The notes under the pieces were generated by a model that did no database searches, had not been told where the DNA came from, and was given only the letters and a program-made list of their open reading frames with translations. A program made the position numbers and the translations under genes. Below, one piece after another: positions 18,539 to 27,363 of a DNA stretch of 64,000 bases. The stretch lies in contig NZ_BMEU01000001.1 of NCBI RefSeq assembly GCF_014637085.1, forward strand, positions 1-64,000, written 5' to 3'. Every line of letters begins with the position of its first letter. Within the stretch, counting starts at the first letter, position 1. Source of the stretch: Comamonas phosphati. Lineage in GTDB: Bacteria; Pseudomonadota; Gammaproteobacteria; Burkholderiales; Burkholderiaceae_C.

Positions 18539-19631
18539 GCTCGAGCAACGACCCCAGGCCTCCAGGTTCTGGACCTATGGCTCGCCCGTGCTGGCGCTCT
18601 TGATCACGGTGCTGATCGGCGTGGGCCTGTTCGTCCTCCTGGGCAAGGACCCGGTGCGCGGCCTGCTGGCCTTCTTCTGGGAGCCGATCAAGTCCGGCTA
18701 TGCGCTGGGCGAGCTGGCCGTCAAGGCCACGCCCCTGTTGTTGATCGCCCTGGGGTTGGCGGTGTGTTTCCGCTCCAATGTCTGGAATATCGGCGCCGAA
18801 GGCCAGTTCGTCATCGGCGCCGTGGCGGCCGGCGGCATGGCGCTGCTGGCCGACAAGAACACCGGGCCGTGGATCGTCCCGGCCATCCTGGTCGCCGGCG
18901 TGCTGGGCGGCATGGCGTGGGCGGGCATCGTGGCCCTGCTGCGCGACCGCTTCAACGCCAATGAGATCCTGGTCAGCCTGATGCTGGTCTATGTGGCCAC
19001 GCTGGTGCTGGGCTATCTGGTCTACGGTCCCTGGAAGGACCCCATGGGCTACAACTTCCCGCAGACCAGGACCTTCGAGCGCGTCACCCAGATACCGCGC
19101 CTGGTGCAGGGCATGCGCATGAACATCGGCGTCGTCATCGCGCTGCTGGGCTCGGGCCTGCTGTGGGCCTTTCTGTTTCGCACGCGCGCCGGCTTTGCGC
19201 TGCAGGTCGGCGGGCTGGCACCCGCCGCGGCGCGCTATGCCGGCTTTTCCTCGCGCAGGGCGTTGTGGACGGCGCTGCTGATTTCGGGCGCCACCGCAGG
19301 CCTGGCCGGCGCGCTGGAAGTCGCCGGCCCCCTGGGCCAGCTCACCCCCTATGTGCCGGCCGGCTACGGCTTTGCGGCCATCATCGTGGCCTTCGTGGGG
19401 CGTCTGCACCCCATCGGCATGATCTTCTCTGCCATTCTCATGAGCATGTTCTATATCGGCGGTGAGCTGGCGCAGTCGCGCCTGGGCTTGCCCAAGGCGC
19501 TGACCGGCGTGTTCCAGGGCCTGCTGCTGTTCACGCTGCTGGCCTGCGACACGCTGGTGGCCTATCGCCTCCGCTGGGTGGCGCGCAAGACGGCTTCGGC
19601 CGGCTCGGCCGCGGTGAAGGGAGCCCGCTGA
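18531..19631 (+). CDS. Purine/nucleoside ABC transporter permease 1
   Basis: 366 residues, about ten hydrophobic helices, of the BPD_transp_2 (RbsC-like) family. The characteristic NVWNIGAEGQFVIGA segment of the nucleoside subgroup is near residue 83. The start ATG lies inside the ATPase stop region (ATGCTTAA), which suggests translational coupling. Its stop overlaps the next ATG. Confidence 0.92.
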   Translation: MLKLEQRPQASRFWTYGSPVLALLITVLIGVGLFVLLGKDPVRGLLAFFWEPIKSGYALGELAVKATPLLLIALGLAVCFRSNVWNIGAEGQFVIGAVAAGGMALLADKNTGPWIVPAILVAGVLGGMAWAGIVALLRDRFNANEILVSLMLVYVATLVLGYLVYGPWKDPMGYNFPQTRTFERVTQIPRLVQGMRMNIGVVIALLGSGLLWAFLFRTRAGFALQVGGLAPAAARYAGFSSRRALWTALLISGATAGLAGALEVAGPLGQLTPYVPAGYGFAAIIVAFVGRLHPIGMIFSAILMSMFYIGGELAQSRLGLPKALTGVFQGLLLFTLLACDTLVAYRLRWVARKTASAGSAAVKGAR

Positions 19632-20551
19632 TGGAATCCTATGCACTGCTTCTGGGCGCCACGCTCAGCGCCGGCACCGTGCTGGCGCTGGCGGCCCTGG
19701 GCCTGCTGATCAACGAGAAGGCGGGCATCGTCAACCTGGGCGCCGAAGGCTTGATGCTGTGCGCCGCCATTGCGGGCTTTGCCGCCGTGGTGCACACGGG
19801 CAGCACCTGGCTGGGCTTTGCCGCCGGCATGCTGGCGGGCGCGCTGCTGGCCGCCATCTTCGGCGTGCTGGTGATCTGGCTCAATACCAACCAGTACGCC
19901 ACCGGTCTGGCCCTGTCGTTGTTCGGCGCCGGCTTCTCGGCCTTTCTGGGCCTGGGCTATGTGCAGGCCAAGCTGCCCGCGCTGCCCAAGTACGCCATTC
20001 CCGGCCTGGCCGAGCTGCCCGTCGTGGGCCCGGCGCTGTTCACCCTGCATCCGCTGGTGTACGGAGCCGTGCTGCTGGTCATCGCCATGGTGTGGTTTCT
20101 GTACCGCACGCGCGCGGGCCTGGTGCTGCGCGCCGTGGGCGAGTCGCCTTCGTCGGCCCATGCCCTGGGCTATCCGGTGCGCCGCATCCGCCTGATGGCC
20201 GTGGTGTTCGGCGGCGCCATGTGCGGTCTGGCCGGCGCCTATATCTCCACCGTCTACACCCCGCTGTGGGTGGAAGGCATGGTTTCGGGCCGCGGCTGGA
20301 TTGCACTGGCGCTGACCACGTTCGCCACCTGGCGGCCCGCGCGCGTGCTGCTGGGCGCCTACCTGTTCGGCGGCGTGACCATGCTGCAGTTCCACCTGCA
20401 GGCCACGGGTCTGCAGGTGCCCAGCCAGGTGCTGTCCATGCTGCCGTATCTGGCCACCATCGTGGTGCTGGTGCTGATTTCCCGCAATCCGGCCTGGATC
20501 CGCGCCAACATGCCGGCTTCGCTGGGCAAGCCGTTCTACCCGGGCGCATGA
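19631..20551 (+). CDS. Purine/nucleoside ABC transporter permease 2
   Basis: 306 residues, about eight to nine hydrophobic helices. LINEKAGIVNLGAEGLMLCAA near residue 25 marks the nucleoside branch of RbsC-like permeases. The junction with permease 1 is TGATG, so the two are translated together. It forms a heterodimeric channel with permease 1. Confidence 0.92.
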   Translation: MESYALLLGATLSAGTVLALAALGLLINEKAGIVNLGAEGLMLCAAIAGFAAVVHTGSTWLGFAAGMLAGALLAAIFGVLVIWLNTNQYATGLALSLFGAGFSAFLGLGYVQAKLPALPKYAIPGLAELPVVGPALFTLHPLVYGAVLLVIAMVWFLYRTRAGLVLRAVGESPSSAHALGYPVRRIRLMAVVFGGAMCGLAGAYISTVYTPLWVEGMVSGRGWIALALTTFATWRPARVLLGAYLFGGVTMLQFHLQATGLQVPSQVLSMLPYLATIVVLVLISRNPAWIRANMPASLGKPFYPGA

Positions 20552-20560
20552 AGTGGGAGA

Positions 20561-20662
20561 CCCCCTGAGCCGCTGCGCGGCTTCCCCCTGGAAGGGAGAC
20601 GACAGCCTTTGCTGCGGGGCGGCCCTTGCTGGCCGTCTCTGGCTTGGAGGGGTGCCGGTTTT
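20561..20662 (+). repeat. Intergenic repeat family A, copy 1
   Basis: A GC-rich repeat beginning CCCCCTGAGCCGCTGCGCGG, with a core CTTTGCTGCGGGGCGGCCC and ending in GTGCCGGTTTT. It fills the gap between permease 2 and the first BMP gene. The repeats have short internal palindromes around CTGCGCGGC and CCCCCTG/AGGGGG. Confidence 0.85.
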
Positions 20663-20710
20663 GGAACGCCTTGAAAATTGATGGATGTTTTACGTAGAGA
20701 GGAATCTGCA

Positions 20711-21859
20711 ATGACGACACTGCGCAAGCGTGCCCTGATCCAGTTGATCGGCCTGTCGGCGGTTTCGCTGGCGGCCTTGACGGCCTGCGGCAAGAAGGAC
20801 GAAGCCCCGGCCGCACCTGCTGCAGCGCCTGCCGCCCAGGCACCGGCCGCCGACAAGCTCAAGATCGGCTTCATGTATGTGAGCCCCATCGGCGACGGCG
20901 GCTGGACCTTCCAGCACGAACTGGCACGCAAGGCCATCCAGGAAAAATTCGGCGACAAGATCGAGACCTCGATGGTGGAAAGCGTGCCCGAGAGCGCCGA
21001 TGCCGAGCGCGTGATGCGCGACATGGCCGGCCAGGGCAACAAGCTGATCTTCGCGACCAGCTTCGGCTACCAGGAGTTCGTGCAGAAGGTCGCCGCCGAC
21101 CTCAAGAACGTGAAGTTCGAGCACGCCACCGGCTACAAGACGGCCGACAACGTGGCCATCTACGACTCCAAGACCTTTGAAGGTGCCTACCTGGCCGGCA
21201 TCGTGGCCGGCGGCATGACCAAGACCAAGACGGTGGGCGTGGTGGCCTCGGTGCCCATCCCCGAAGTGGTGCGCAACATCAACAGCTTCGTGCTGGGCGC
21301 GCAAAGCGTGGACCCCGCTATCAAGGCCAAGGTGGTCTGGGTCAACGAGTGGTTCGCGCCTCCCAAGGAATCCGAAGCCGCGACCAGCCTGATCAACGGC
21401 GGCGTGGACGTGATGTACCAGAACACCAACTCGCCCGCCGTGCTCAAGACCGCGGAAGAACGCGGCGTGCGCGCCTTCGGCAAGGACGGCGACATGAGCG
21501 CCTTCGCGCCCAAGGCCCACCTGGGCTCGGCCGTCATCAACTGGACGCCTTACTACACCAAGGTGGTCGAGGACACGCTGGCCGGCAAATGGCAGGGCGG
21601 CTCCTACTGGTGGGGCGTGAAGGAAGGTGCGATGGATCTGGTGAAGATCGCCGACGATGTGCCCCAGGAGATCAAGGACAAGGTCGAGAAGGCCAAGGCC
21701 GGCCTGAAGGACGGCAGCTTTAGCGTCTGGACCGGCCCGATCAAGGACAACGCCGGCAAGGAAGTGCTGTCCGCCGGCAAGGTGGCCGACGAGCCCTTTC
21801 TCAAGGCCATCAACTTCTATGTGAGCGGCATCGAAGGCTCCGTACCCGGGGCCAGGTAA
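20711..21859 (+). CDS. BMP-family purine/nucleoside-binding lipoprotein 1
   Basis: 382 residues from ATG 20711, preceded by GAGAGGAA. The signal peptide ends in LTAC (lipobox), so the protein is a lipid-anchored binding protein. The BMP (PnrA/Med-like) domain follows: IGFMYVSPIGDGGWTFQHE, the AQSVDPAIKAKVVWVNEWF segment, and GGVDVMYQNTNSPAV. An Ala/Pro-rich linker (about residues 30-50) separates anchor and domain. It delivers purines or nucleosides to the Nup-type permease. A close paralogue follows directly. Confidence 0.92.
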   Translation: MTTLRKRALIQLIGLSAVSLAALTACGKKDEAPAAPAAAPAAQAPAADKLKIGFMYVSPIGDGGWTFQHELARKAIQEKFGDKIETSMVESVPESADAERVMRDMAGQGNKLIFATSFGYQEFVQKVAADLKNVKFEHATGYKTADNVAIYDSKTFEGAYLAGIVAGGMTKTKTVGVVASVPIPEVVRNINSFVLGAQSVDPAIKAKVVWVNEWFAPPKESEAATSLINGGVDVMYQNTNSPAVLKTAEERGVRAFGKDGDMSAFAPKAHLGSAVINWTPYYTKVVEDTLAGKWQGGSYWWGVKEGAMDLVKIADDVPQEIKDKVEKAKAGLKDGSFSVWTGPIKDNAGKEVLSAGKVADEPFLKAINFYVSGIEGSVPGAR

Positions 21860-21860
21860 A

Positions 21861-21940
21861 AATGACTCCCCACGCTCCCCGCTGCGCGTGGTCGCTGCCC
21901 CCTCCGAGGGGGGCTTGTTGCCTTGGGGCGGCCCGGCGGC
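21861..21940 (+). repeat. Intergenic repeat family B, copy 1
   Basis: It reads ACTCCCCACGCTCCCC at the left and TTGGGGCGGCCCGGCGG at the right, with an internal CCCCTCCGAGGGGGG palindrome. It sits between the two tandem BMP genes. Inverted relatives lie after rhlE and after the H-NS gene. Confidence 0.75.
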
Positions 21941-22020
21941 AATAAAAACAGGAGCGCCTGGCGCTCCATCCAAGGCCTTTCATGGCTTCTTTGTATCTCA
22001 ACGTCCCAAAGGAAACCGAA

Positions 22021-23181
22021 ATGACTGACTTCCACAAGCGTTCGCTGCTCAAGGCGGCTGCACTGTCGGCCGTGGCTACCGCGGCCCTGGTGGGTTGCGG
22101 CAAGAAGGAGGAGGCGCCGGCACCGGCTGCAGCTCCCGCTCCCGCGCCGGCTGCGGCAGCTCCAGCTGCCGCCGAGCTGCTGAAGATCGGCTTCGCCTAT
22201 GTGGGCCCGGTGGGCGACGGCGGCTACTCCTTTGCGCACGACCAGGGCCGCAAGGCGCTGGAAAAGGAATACGGCGACAAGATCAAGACCACCTATGTGG
22301 AAAGCGTGCCCGAGGGCGCCGACGCCGAGCGCGTGCTGCGCGACCTGGCCACGCAGGGCAACAAGCTGATCTTCGGCACGACCTTCGGCTACATGGACGT
22401 CATCCAGAAGCTGGCGCCCGAGTTCCCCGACGTGAAGTGGGAGCATGCCACGGGCTACAAGACCGCGGCCAATGCCAGCACCTACGATTTCCGAACCTAT
22501 GAAGGCGCCTACCTGGCCGGCGTGATCGCCGGTGCCATGACCAAGACCAACACCCTGGGCGTGGTGGGTTCGGTGCCCATCCCCGAAGTGCTGCGCAACA
22601 TCAACAGCTTCACGCTGGGCGCCCAGTCCATGAACCCCAAGATCAAGACCAAGGTGGTCTGGGTCAACGAATGGTTCGCGCCGCCCAAGGAAACCGAGGC
22701 CGCCACCAGCCTGATCAACGGCGGTGCCGACATCCTGTTCCAGAACACCGATTCGCCCGCCGTGCTCAAGACCGCCGAGGAAAAGGGCAAGCGCGCCTTC
22801 GGCTGGGATTCGGACATGACCAGCTACGGCCCCAAGGCCCACCTGGCATCGGCCATCTTCAACCCCTCGGGCTACTACATCAAGACCACGCGTGAAATGC
22901 TGGACGGCACCTGGAAGAGCCAGCAATCGTGGTGGGGCGTGAAGGAAGGCGCCATCGACATCGTCTCGCTGGCGGCCGACGTGCCCGCCGAGGTCAAGGC
23001 CAGGATCGAGGAAGTCAAGAAGGGCCTGAAGGACGGCAGCTTCCACATCTGGAAGGGCCCGATCGCCAACTCCGAAGGCAAGGAGGTCGTGGCTGCCGGT
23101 CAGGTGGCCGACGACAACCTCCTGCGCGGCATCAACTTCTACGTCAAGGGCGTGGAAGGCAAGGTCCCCGGCGGCCAGTAA
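22021..23181 (+). CDS. BMP-family purine/nucleoside-binding lipoprotein 2
   Basis: 386 residues from ATG 22021, with AAAGGAAA upstream. The lipobox is LVGC, followed by GKKEEAP and an Ala/Pro linker. The domain parallels the first paralogue block by block (FAYVGPVGDGGYSFAHDQGRK, VESVPEGADAERVLRDL, VVWVNEWFAPPKETEAATSL, YWWGVKEGA replaced by SWWGVKEGA). The pair clearly arose by tandem duplication and may bind different purines. A strong hairpin follows the gene. Confidence 0.92.
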   Translation: MTDFHKRSLLKAAALSAVATAALVGCGKKEEAPAPAAAPAPAPAAAAPAAAELLKIGFAYVGPVGDGGYSFAHDQGRKALEKEYGDKIKTTYVESVPEGADAERVLRDLATQGNKLIFGTTFGYMDVIQKLAPEFPDVKWEHATGYKTAANASTYDFRTYEGAYLAGVIAGAMTKTNTLGVVGSVPIPEVLRNINSFTLGAQSMNPKIKTKVVWVNEWFAPPKETEAATSLINGGADILFQNTDSPAVLKTAEEKGKRAFGWDSDMTSYGPKAHLASAIFNPSGYYIKTTREMLDGTWKSQQSWWGVKEGAIDIVSLAADVPAEVKARIEEVKKGLKDGSFHIWKGPIANSEGKEVVAAGQVADDNLLRGINFYVKGVEGKVPGGQ

Positions 23182-23204
23182 GCAAGTGCCTTGCGTCTCT
23201 GGCT

Positions 23205-23240
23205 GAAAACAGAGGCCGCCCACGGGCGGCCTCTGTTTTC
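23205..23240 (+). terminator. Strong hairpin terminator after the BMP genes
   Basis: A 16 bp perfect stem (23205-23220 with 23225-23240) has a CACG loop and ends in GTTTTC. It probably closes or attenuates the transport operon before adenine deaminase. Confidence 0.75.
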
Positions 23241-23322
23241 GGTTTCGGGTCCACAATGACCTCCCCATGATTGAAGAACAAATTCAAGGCCCGGGGCATA
23301 ACGTGTGGAGTTTGCTGAAATG

Positions 23323-23420
23323 CCCCCCTGAGCCGCTTCGCGTCTTCCCCCAAGGGGGACGACGGCCTTTGCTGCGGGGCGGCCCCTGCTGGCCGTCCCT
23401 CGCCTGGAGCGCGCCAGTTT
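23323..23420 (+). repeat. Intergenic repeat family A, copy 2
   Basis: It begins CCCCCCTGAGCCGCTTCGCG and ends GCGCGCCAGTTT, with the core CCTTTGCTGCGGGGCGGCCC. It lies between the BMP gene 2 terminator and adenine deaminase. Confidence 0.85.
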
Positions 23421-23430
23421 CATTGGGTAG

Positions 23431-24507
<1,077 letters not shown>

Positions 24508-24513
24508 CGGCGT

Positions 24514-24954
24514 TCAGGCCAGCGCCTGGCGCAGGCGTGCGGCCAGTTCGTCGAGCACGGGCATGCCGGGCTCCTGGCGCTGCCAGGTGATGGCCAGGCC
24601 GTCGCATGTGTAGCGCGGCAGCACATGCAGGTGGAAGTGAAACACCGTCTGTCCCGCGGGCGCGCCATTGGCCTGGAAGATGTTGATGCCGTCGGGATCG
24701 AAGGCCTGGTTCACGGCGGCTGCCACGCGCTGGGCCGTCTGCATCACGGCGCCGGTTTCCTCGGGCGTGAGCTCCAGCAGATTGGCCGCGTGGCGCTTGC
24801 TGGCCACCAGCACATGGCCCCTGGTGGCCTGGCCTATGTCCATGAAGGCAATGGTCAGCTCGTCTTCATAGACCTTGGCCGAGGGAATTTCGCCTGTGAC
24901 GAGCTTGCAGAAAATGCATTCGCCGGCGGGGGAATCGTCCACGAACATGGGCAT
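24514..24954 (-). CDS. HIT-family nucleotide-binding hydrolase
   Basis: 146 residues from ATG 24954, with AAGGAG 6 bases upstream. The histidine triad reads HFHLHVLPR near residue 110. An N-terminal CIFCKLVTGEIP is typical of the HinT/Fhit-like group, and YEDELTIAFMDI follows. Enzymes of this family hydrolyse adenosine phosphoramidates or dinucleotides. The gene converges on adenine deaminase, with 6 bp between the stops. Confidence 0.92.
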   Translation of the reverse strand: MPMFVDDSPAGECIFCKLVTGEIPSAKVYEDELTIAFMDIGQATRGHVLVASKRHAANLLELTPEETGAVMQTAQRVAAAVNQAFDPDGINIFQANGAPAGQTVFHFHLHVLPRYTCDGLAITWQRQEPGMPVLDELAARLRQALA

Positions 24955-25136
24955 GGTGGTCTCCTTGTCTTGATGTGATGGCTTGCAATAGCGACATCTT
25001 AGGACACGCGGCAAGGCCGGAGGCTATCGAAAACAGGAGCGTGCGGCCTCCGTCATTCATTGATTTCGTGTATTTTCAATACTGAAACCAAGTGAAATCG
25101 CGCGTTAGATGCTCCTGTTTATGTATTGCCAATGCC

Positions 25137-25156
25137 TTGTCTATGCTTTGTCTATG
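25137..25156 (+). promoter_or_regulatory. Direct repeat upstream of guaD
   Basis: TTGTCTATG occurs twice (25137-25145 and 25148-25156) with an 11 bp period, one DNA turn apart, about 90 bp before the guaD start. This is the arrangement expected of an activator's tandem site. The regulator is unknown. Confidence 0.35.
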
Positions 25157-25247
25157 GGATGCGAACGGCATACCTTGCGCCAAAGCTTATAAAGGCTATA
25201 TGCCCGATCATGTGCATGCCGGCCTGTCGCGCCGCTAAGCTCGCCCC

Positions 25248-26540
25248 ATGAAAATCTATCGCAGTGCCCTGTTGCGCTTTGCCGATGACGGCCAAGCCGT
25301 GTATGACTCCGATGGCCTGCTGGCCGTGGCGCCCGACGAGCAAGGCGTGCAGCGCGTGGTGGCGGCGGGCAGCTGGCAAGCGTTGGCACCCCAGTACATA
25401 GACCGCGAAGGTGTGGAGCGCATCGACCTGCCGGGCCGTCTGCTGGCCCCCGGTTTCGTGGATCTGCATATCCACTATCCGCAGACCGACGTGATCGGCG
25501 CGCCCGCGCCCGGCCTGCTGCCCTGGCTGGAGAACTACACCTTTCCGCACGAGTCGCGTTTCTCGGACCGCGCCTATGCGGACGGCGTGGCCGATTTCTT
25601 CCTTCATGAACTGCTGCGCAACGGCGTGACCACGGCGCTGGCCTTCGCCACTTCGCATCCGAGCTCGGTGGATGCCATCATGACGGCGGCCCGGCAGCGC
25701 GGCATGCGCATGATCGCCGGCAAGGTGCTGCAGGACCGCAACAGCCCTGATGGTGTGCGCGACGATACCGAACAGAGCCTGATCGACACCGAGGAGCTGA
25801 TCCGCCGCTGGCACGGCGTGGACCGCCTGGGCTATGCCATCACGCCGCGCTTTGCGCCCACCAGCACCGAAGCCCAGCTGCGCGGTGCCGGCGAGCTGGC
25901 CGCCAAATATGGCGATGTATGGATCCAGTCCCATGTGGCCGAGAACCTGGACGAGGTGCGCTGGGTCAGGGAGCTGTTCCCGCAGGCGCGCAGCTATCTG
26001 TCCGTGTACGACGATTTCGGCCTGATGCGCGAGCGCGCCGTCTACGCCCACAGCATCTGGCTGGACGGGCAGGACCGCCAGCTCATGCATTCCACGCGCT
26101 CGGCCGCGGCCGTGAGCCCGACCAGCAACCAGTTCCTGGCCAGCGGCTATTTCGACTACATCAAGGCCGACGAGGCCGGCATGCGCTACGGCCTGGCCAG
26201 CGACGTGGGCGGCGGCATGAGCTTCTCGCCGTTCCGCACCATGCAGGCGGCCTATGTGGTGGGCCGCGAAAGCCTGGCCAAGCAGGGCCTGAGCCTGGCG
26301 CCCGGCAAGCTGTGGTGGCTGCACACGGCGGGCGCGGCGCGCGCGCTGGGCCTGAGCGGCGTGATCGGCAATCTGCAGCCCGGCTGCGAGGCCGACTTCG
26401 TGGTCATCAACCCGGGTTGCACGCCGCTGCTGGCGCGCAAGACCGGCCAGGCACGAAATCTGGACGAGCTGCTGTTCGCCATGATCATCCTCGGAGATGA
26501 CCGCCTGATTGAGCAAACCATTGTTTCTCAAGCAAAATAG
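25248..26540 (+). CDS. guaD: Guanine deaminase
   Basis: 430 residues, an amidohydrolase converting guanine to xanthine. Metal-binding motifs are FVDLHIHYPQTD near residue 75, the SHVAENLDEV region and LASDVGGGMSFS near 320. LLPWLENYTFPHE is diagnostic for guanine deaminase as opposed to other amidohydrolases. It is cytoplasmic and stands alone with its own upstream region, next to the other purine genes. Confidence 0.95.
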   Translation: MKIYRSALLRFADDGQAVYDSDGLLAVAPDEQGVQRVVAAGSWQALAPQYIDREGVERIDLPGRLLAPGFVDLHIHYPQTDVIGAPAPGLLPWLENYTFPHESRFSDRAYADGVADFFLHELLRNGVTTALAFATSHPSSVDAIMTAARQRGMRMIAGKVLQDRNSPDGVRDDTEQSLIDTEELIRRWHGVDRLGYAITPRFAPTSTEAQLRGAGELAAKYGDVWIQSHVAENLDEVRWVRELFPQARSYLSVYDDFGLMRERAVYAHSIWLDGQDRQLMHSTRSAAAVSPTSNQFLASGYFDYIKADEAGMRYGLASDVGGGMSFSPFRTMQAAYVVGRESLAKQGLSLAPGKLWWLHTAGAARALGLSGVIGNLQPGCEADFVVINPGCTPLLARKTGQARNLDELLFAMIILGDDRLIEQTIVSQAK

Positions 26541-26599
26541 GGGTCTTGCGCTGATTGCATAGCTACTTGGTGCTATGAAAAATCAAGCGATACAGAAAC

Positions 26600-26675
26600 G
26601 ACTTACGCAAATTCGGTTCAAACAAGGCGTTTGCACTGTGGAAACACGCCGGGTGCTTCCTGGTTTGCGTAAGTC
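26600..26675. repeat. Short element with perfect 12 bp terminal inverted repeats (MITE-like)
   Basis: GACTTACGCAAA at 26600-26611 is repeated inverted as TTTGCGTAAGTC at 26664-26675. The 76 bp unit has no coding potential and lies between guaD and dcd. A similar but imperfect pair occurs at 62999-63074. It may be a nonautonomous transposable element or a folded RNA. Confidence 0.55.
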
Positions 26676-26690
26676 CTAGCAGGATTCCCC

Positions 26691-27257
26691 ATGAGCATCA
26701 AGAGCGACAAATGGATCCGCCGGATGGCGGAGCAGCACGGCATGATCGAGCCCTTCGAGCCGGGCCAGGTGCGCCAGGTCGACGGCAAAAAAATCATCAG
26801 CTACGGTACTTCGAGCTATGGCTACGACATTCGCTGCGCACGCGAGTTCAAGGTGTTCACCAACATCCACAGCACGGTGGTGGACCCCAAGAACTTCGAC
26901 GAAAAGAGTTTTGTCGACTTCGAGGGCGACTACTGCATCATCCCGCCCAACAGCTTTGCGCTGGCCCGCACGGTCGAGTATTTCCGCATTCCGCGCGACG
27001 TGCTGACCGTCTGCCTGGGCAAGAGCACCTACGCGCGCTGCGGCATCATCGTCAACGTCACGCCGTTCGAGCCCGAGTGGGAAGGCTATGTGACGCTGGA
27101 GTTTTCCAACACCACGCCGCTGCCTGCCAAGATCTACGCGGGCGAAGGCTGTGCCCAGGTGCTGTTCTTCCAGGGCGACGAGCAGTGCGAGACCAGCTAC
27201 AAGGACCGCAACGGCAAATACCAGGGCCAGCATGGCGTGACCTTGCCGAAAGCTTGA
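26691..27257 (+). CDS. dcd: dCTP deaminase
   Basis: 188 residues, exactly the family length. It deaminates dCTP to dUTP in thymidylate synthesis. Conserved blocks are [17 protein letters not shown] at the N-terminus, SYGYDIRC, the catalytic region [28 protein letters not shown] (Arg and Glu), and the C-terminal [10 protein letters not shown]. It is translated alone and followed at once by a repeat A copy. Confidence 0.96.
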   Translation: MSIKSDKWIRRMAEQHGMIEPFEPGQVRQVDGKKIISYGTSSYGYDIRCAREFKVFTNIHSTVVDPKNFDEKSFVDFEGDYCIIPPNSFALARTVEYFRIPRDVLTVCLGKSTYARCGIIVNVTPFEPEWEGYVTLEFSNTTPLPAKIYAGEGCAQVLFFQGDEQCETSYKDRNGKYQGQHGVTLPKA

Positions 27258-27351
27258 GCCCCTGAGGCGCTTCGCGCCTTCCCCGAGGGGGACGATGCCT
27301 TTGCTGCGGGGCGGCTCTTGCTCGGCATCTCTGGCTGGGGGCGTGCCAGTG
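27258..27351 (+). repeat. Intergenic repeat family A, copy 3
   Basis: It starts directly after the dcd stop: CCCCTGAGGCGCTTCGCGCC, core GCCTTTGCTGCGGGGCGGC, end GGCGTGCCAGT. It fills the gap to the convergent diguanylate cyclase gene. Confidence 0.85.
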
Positions 27352-27363
27352 CGATTTACTTGA

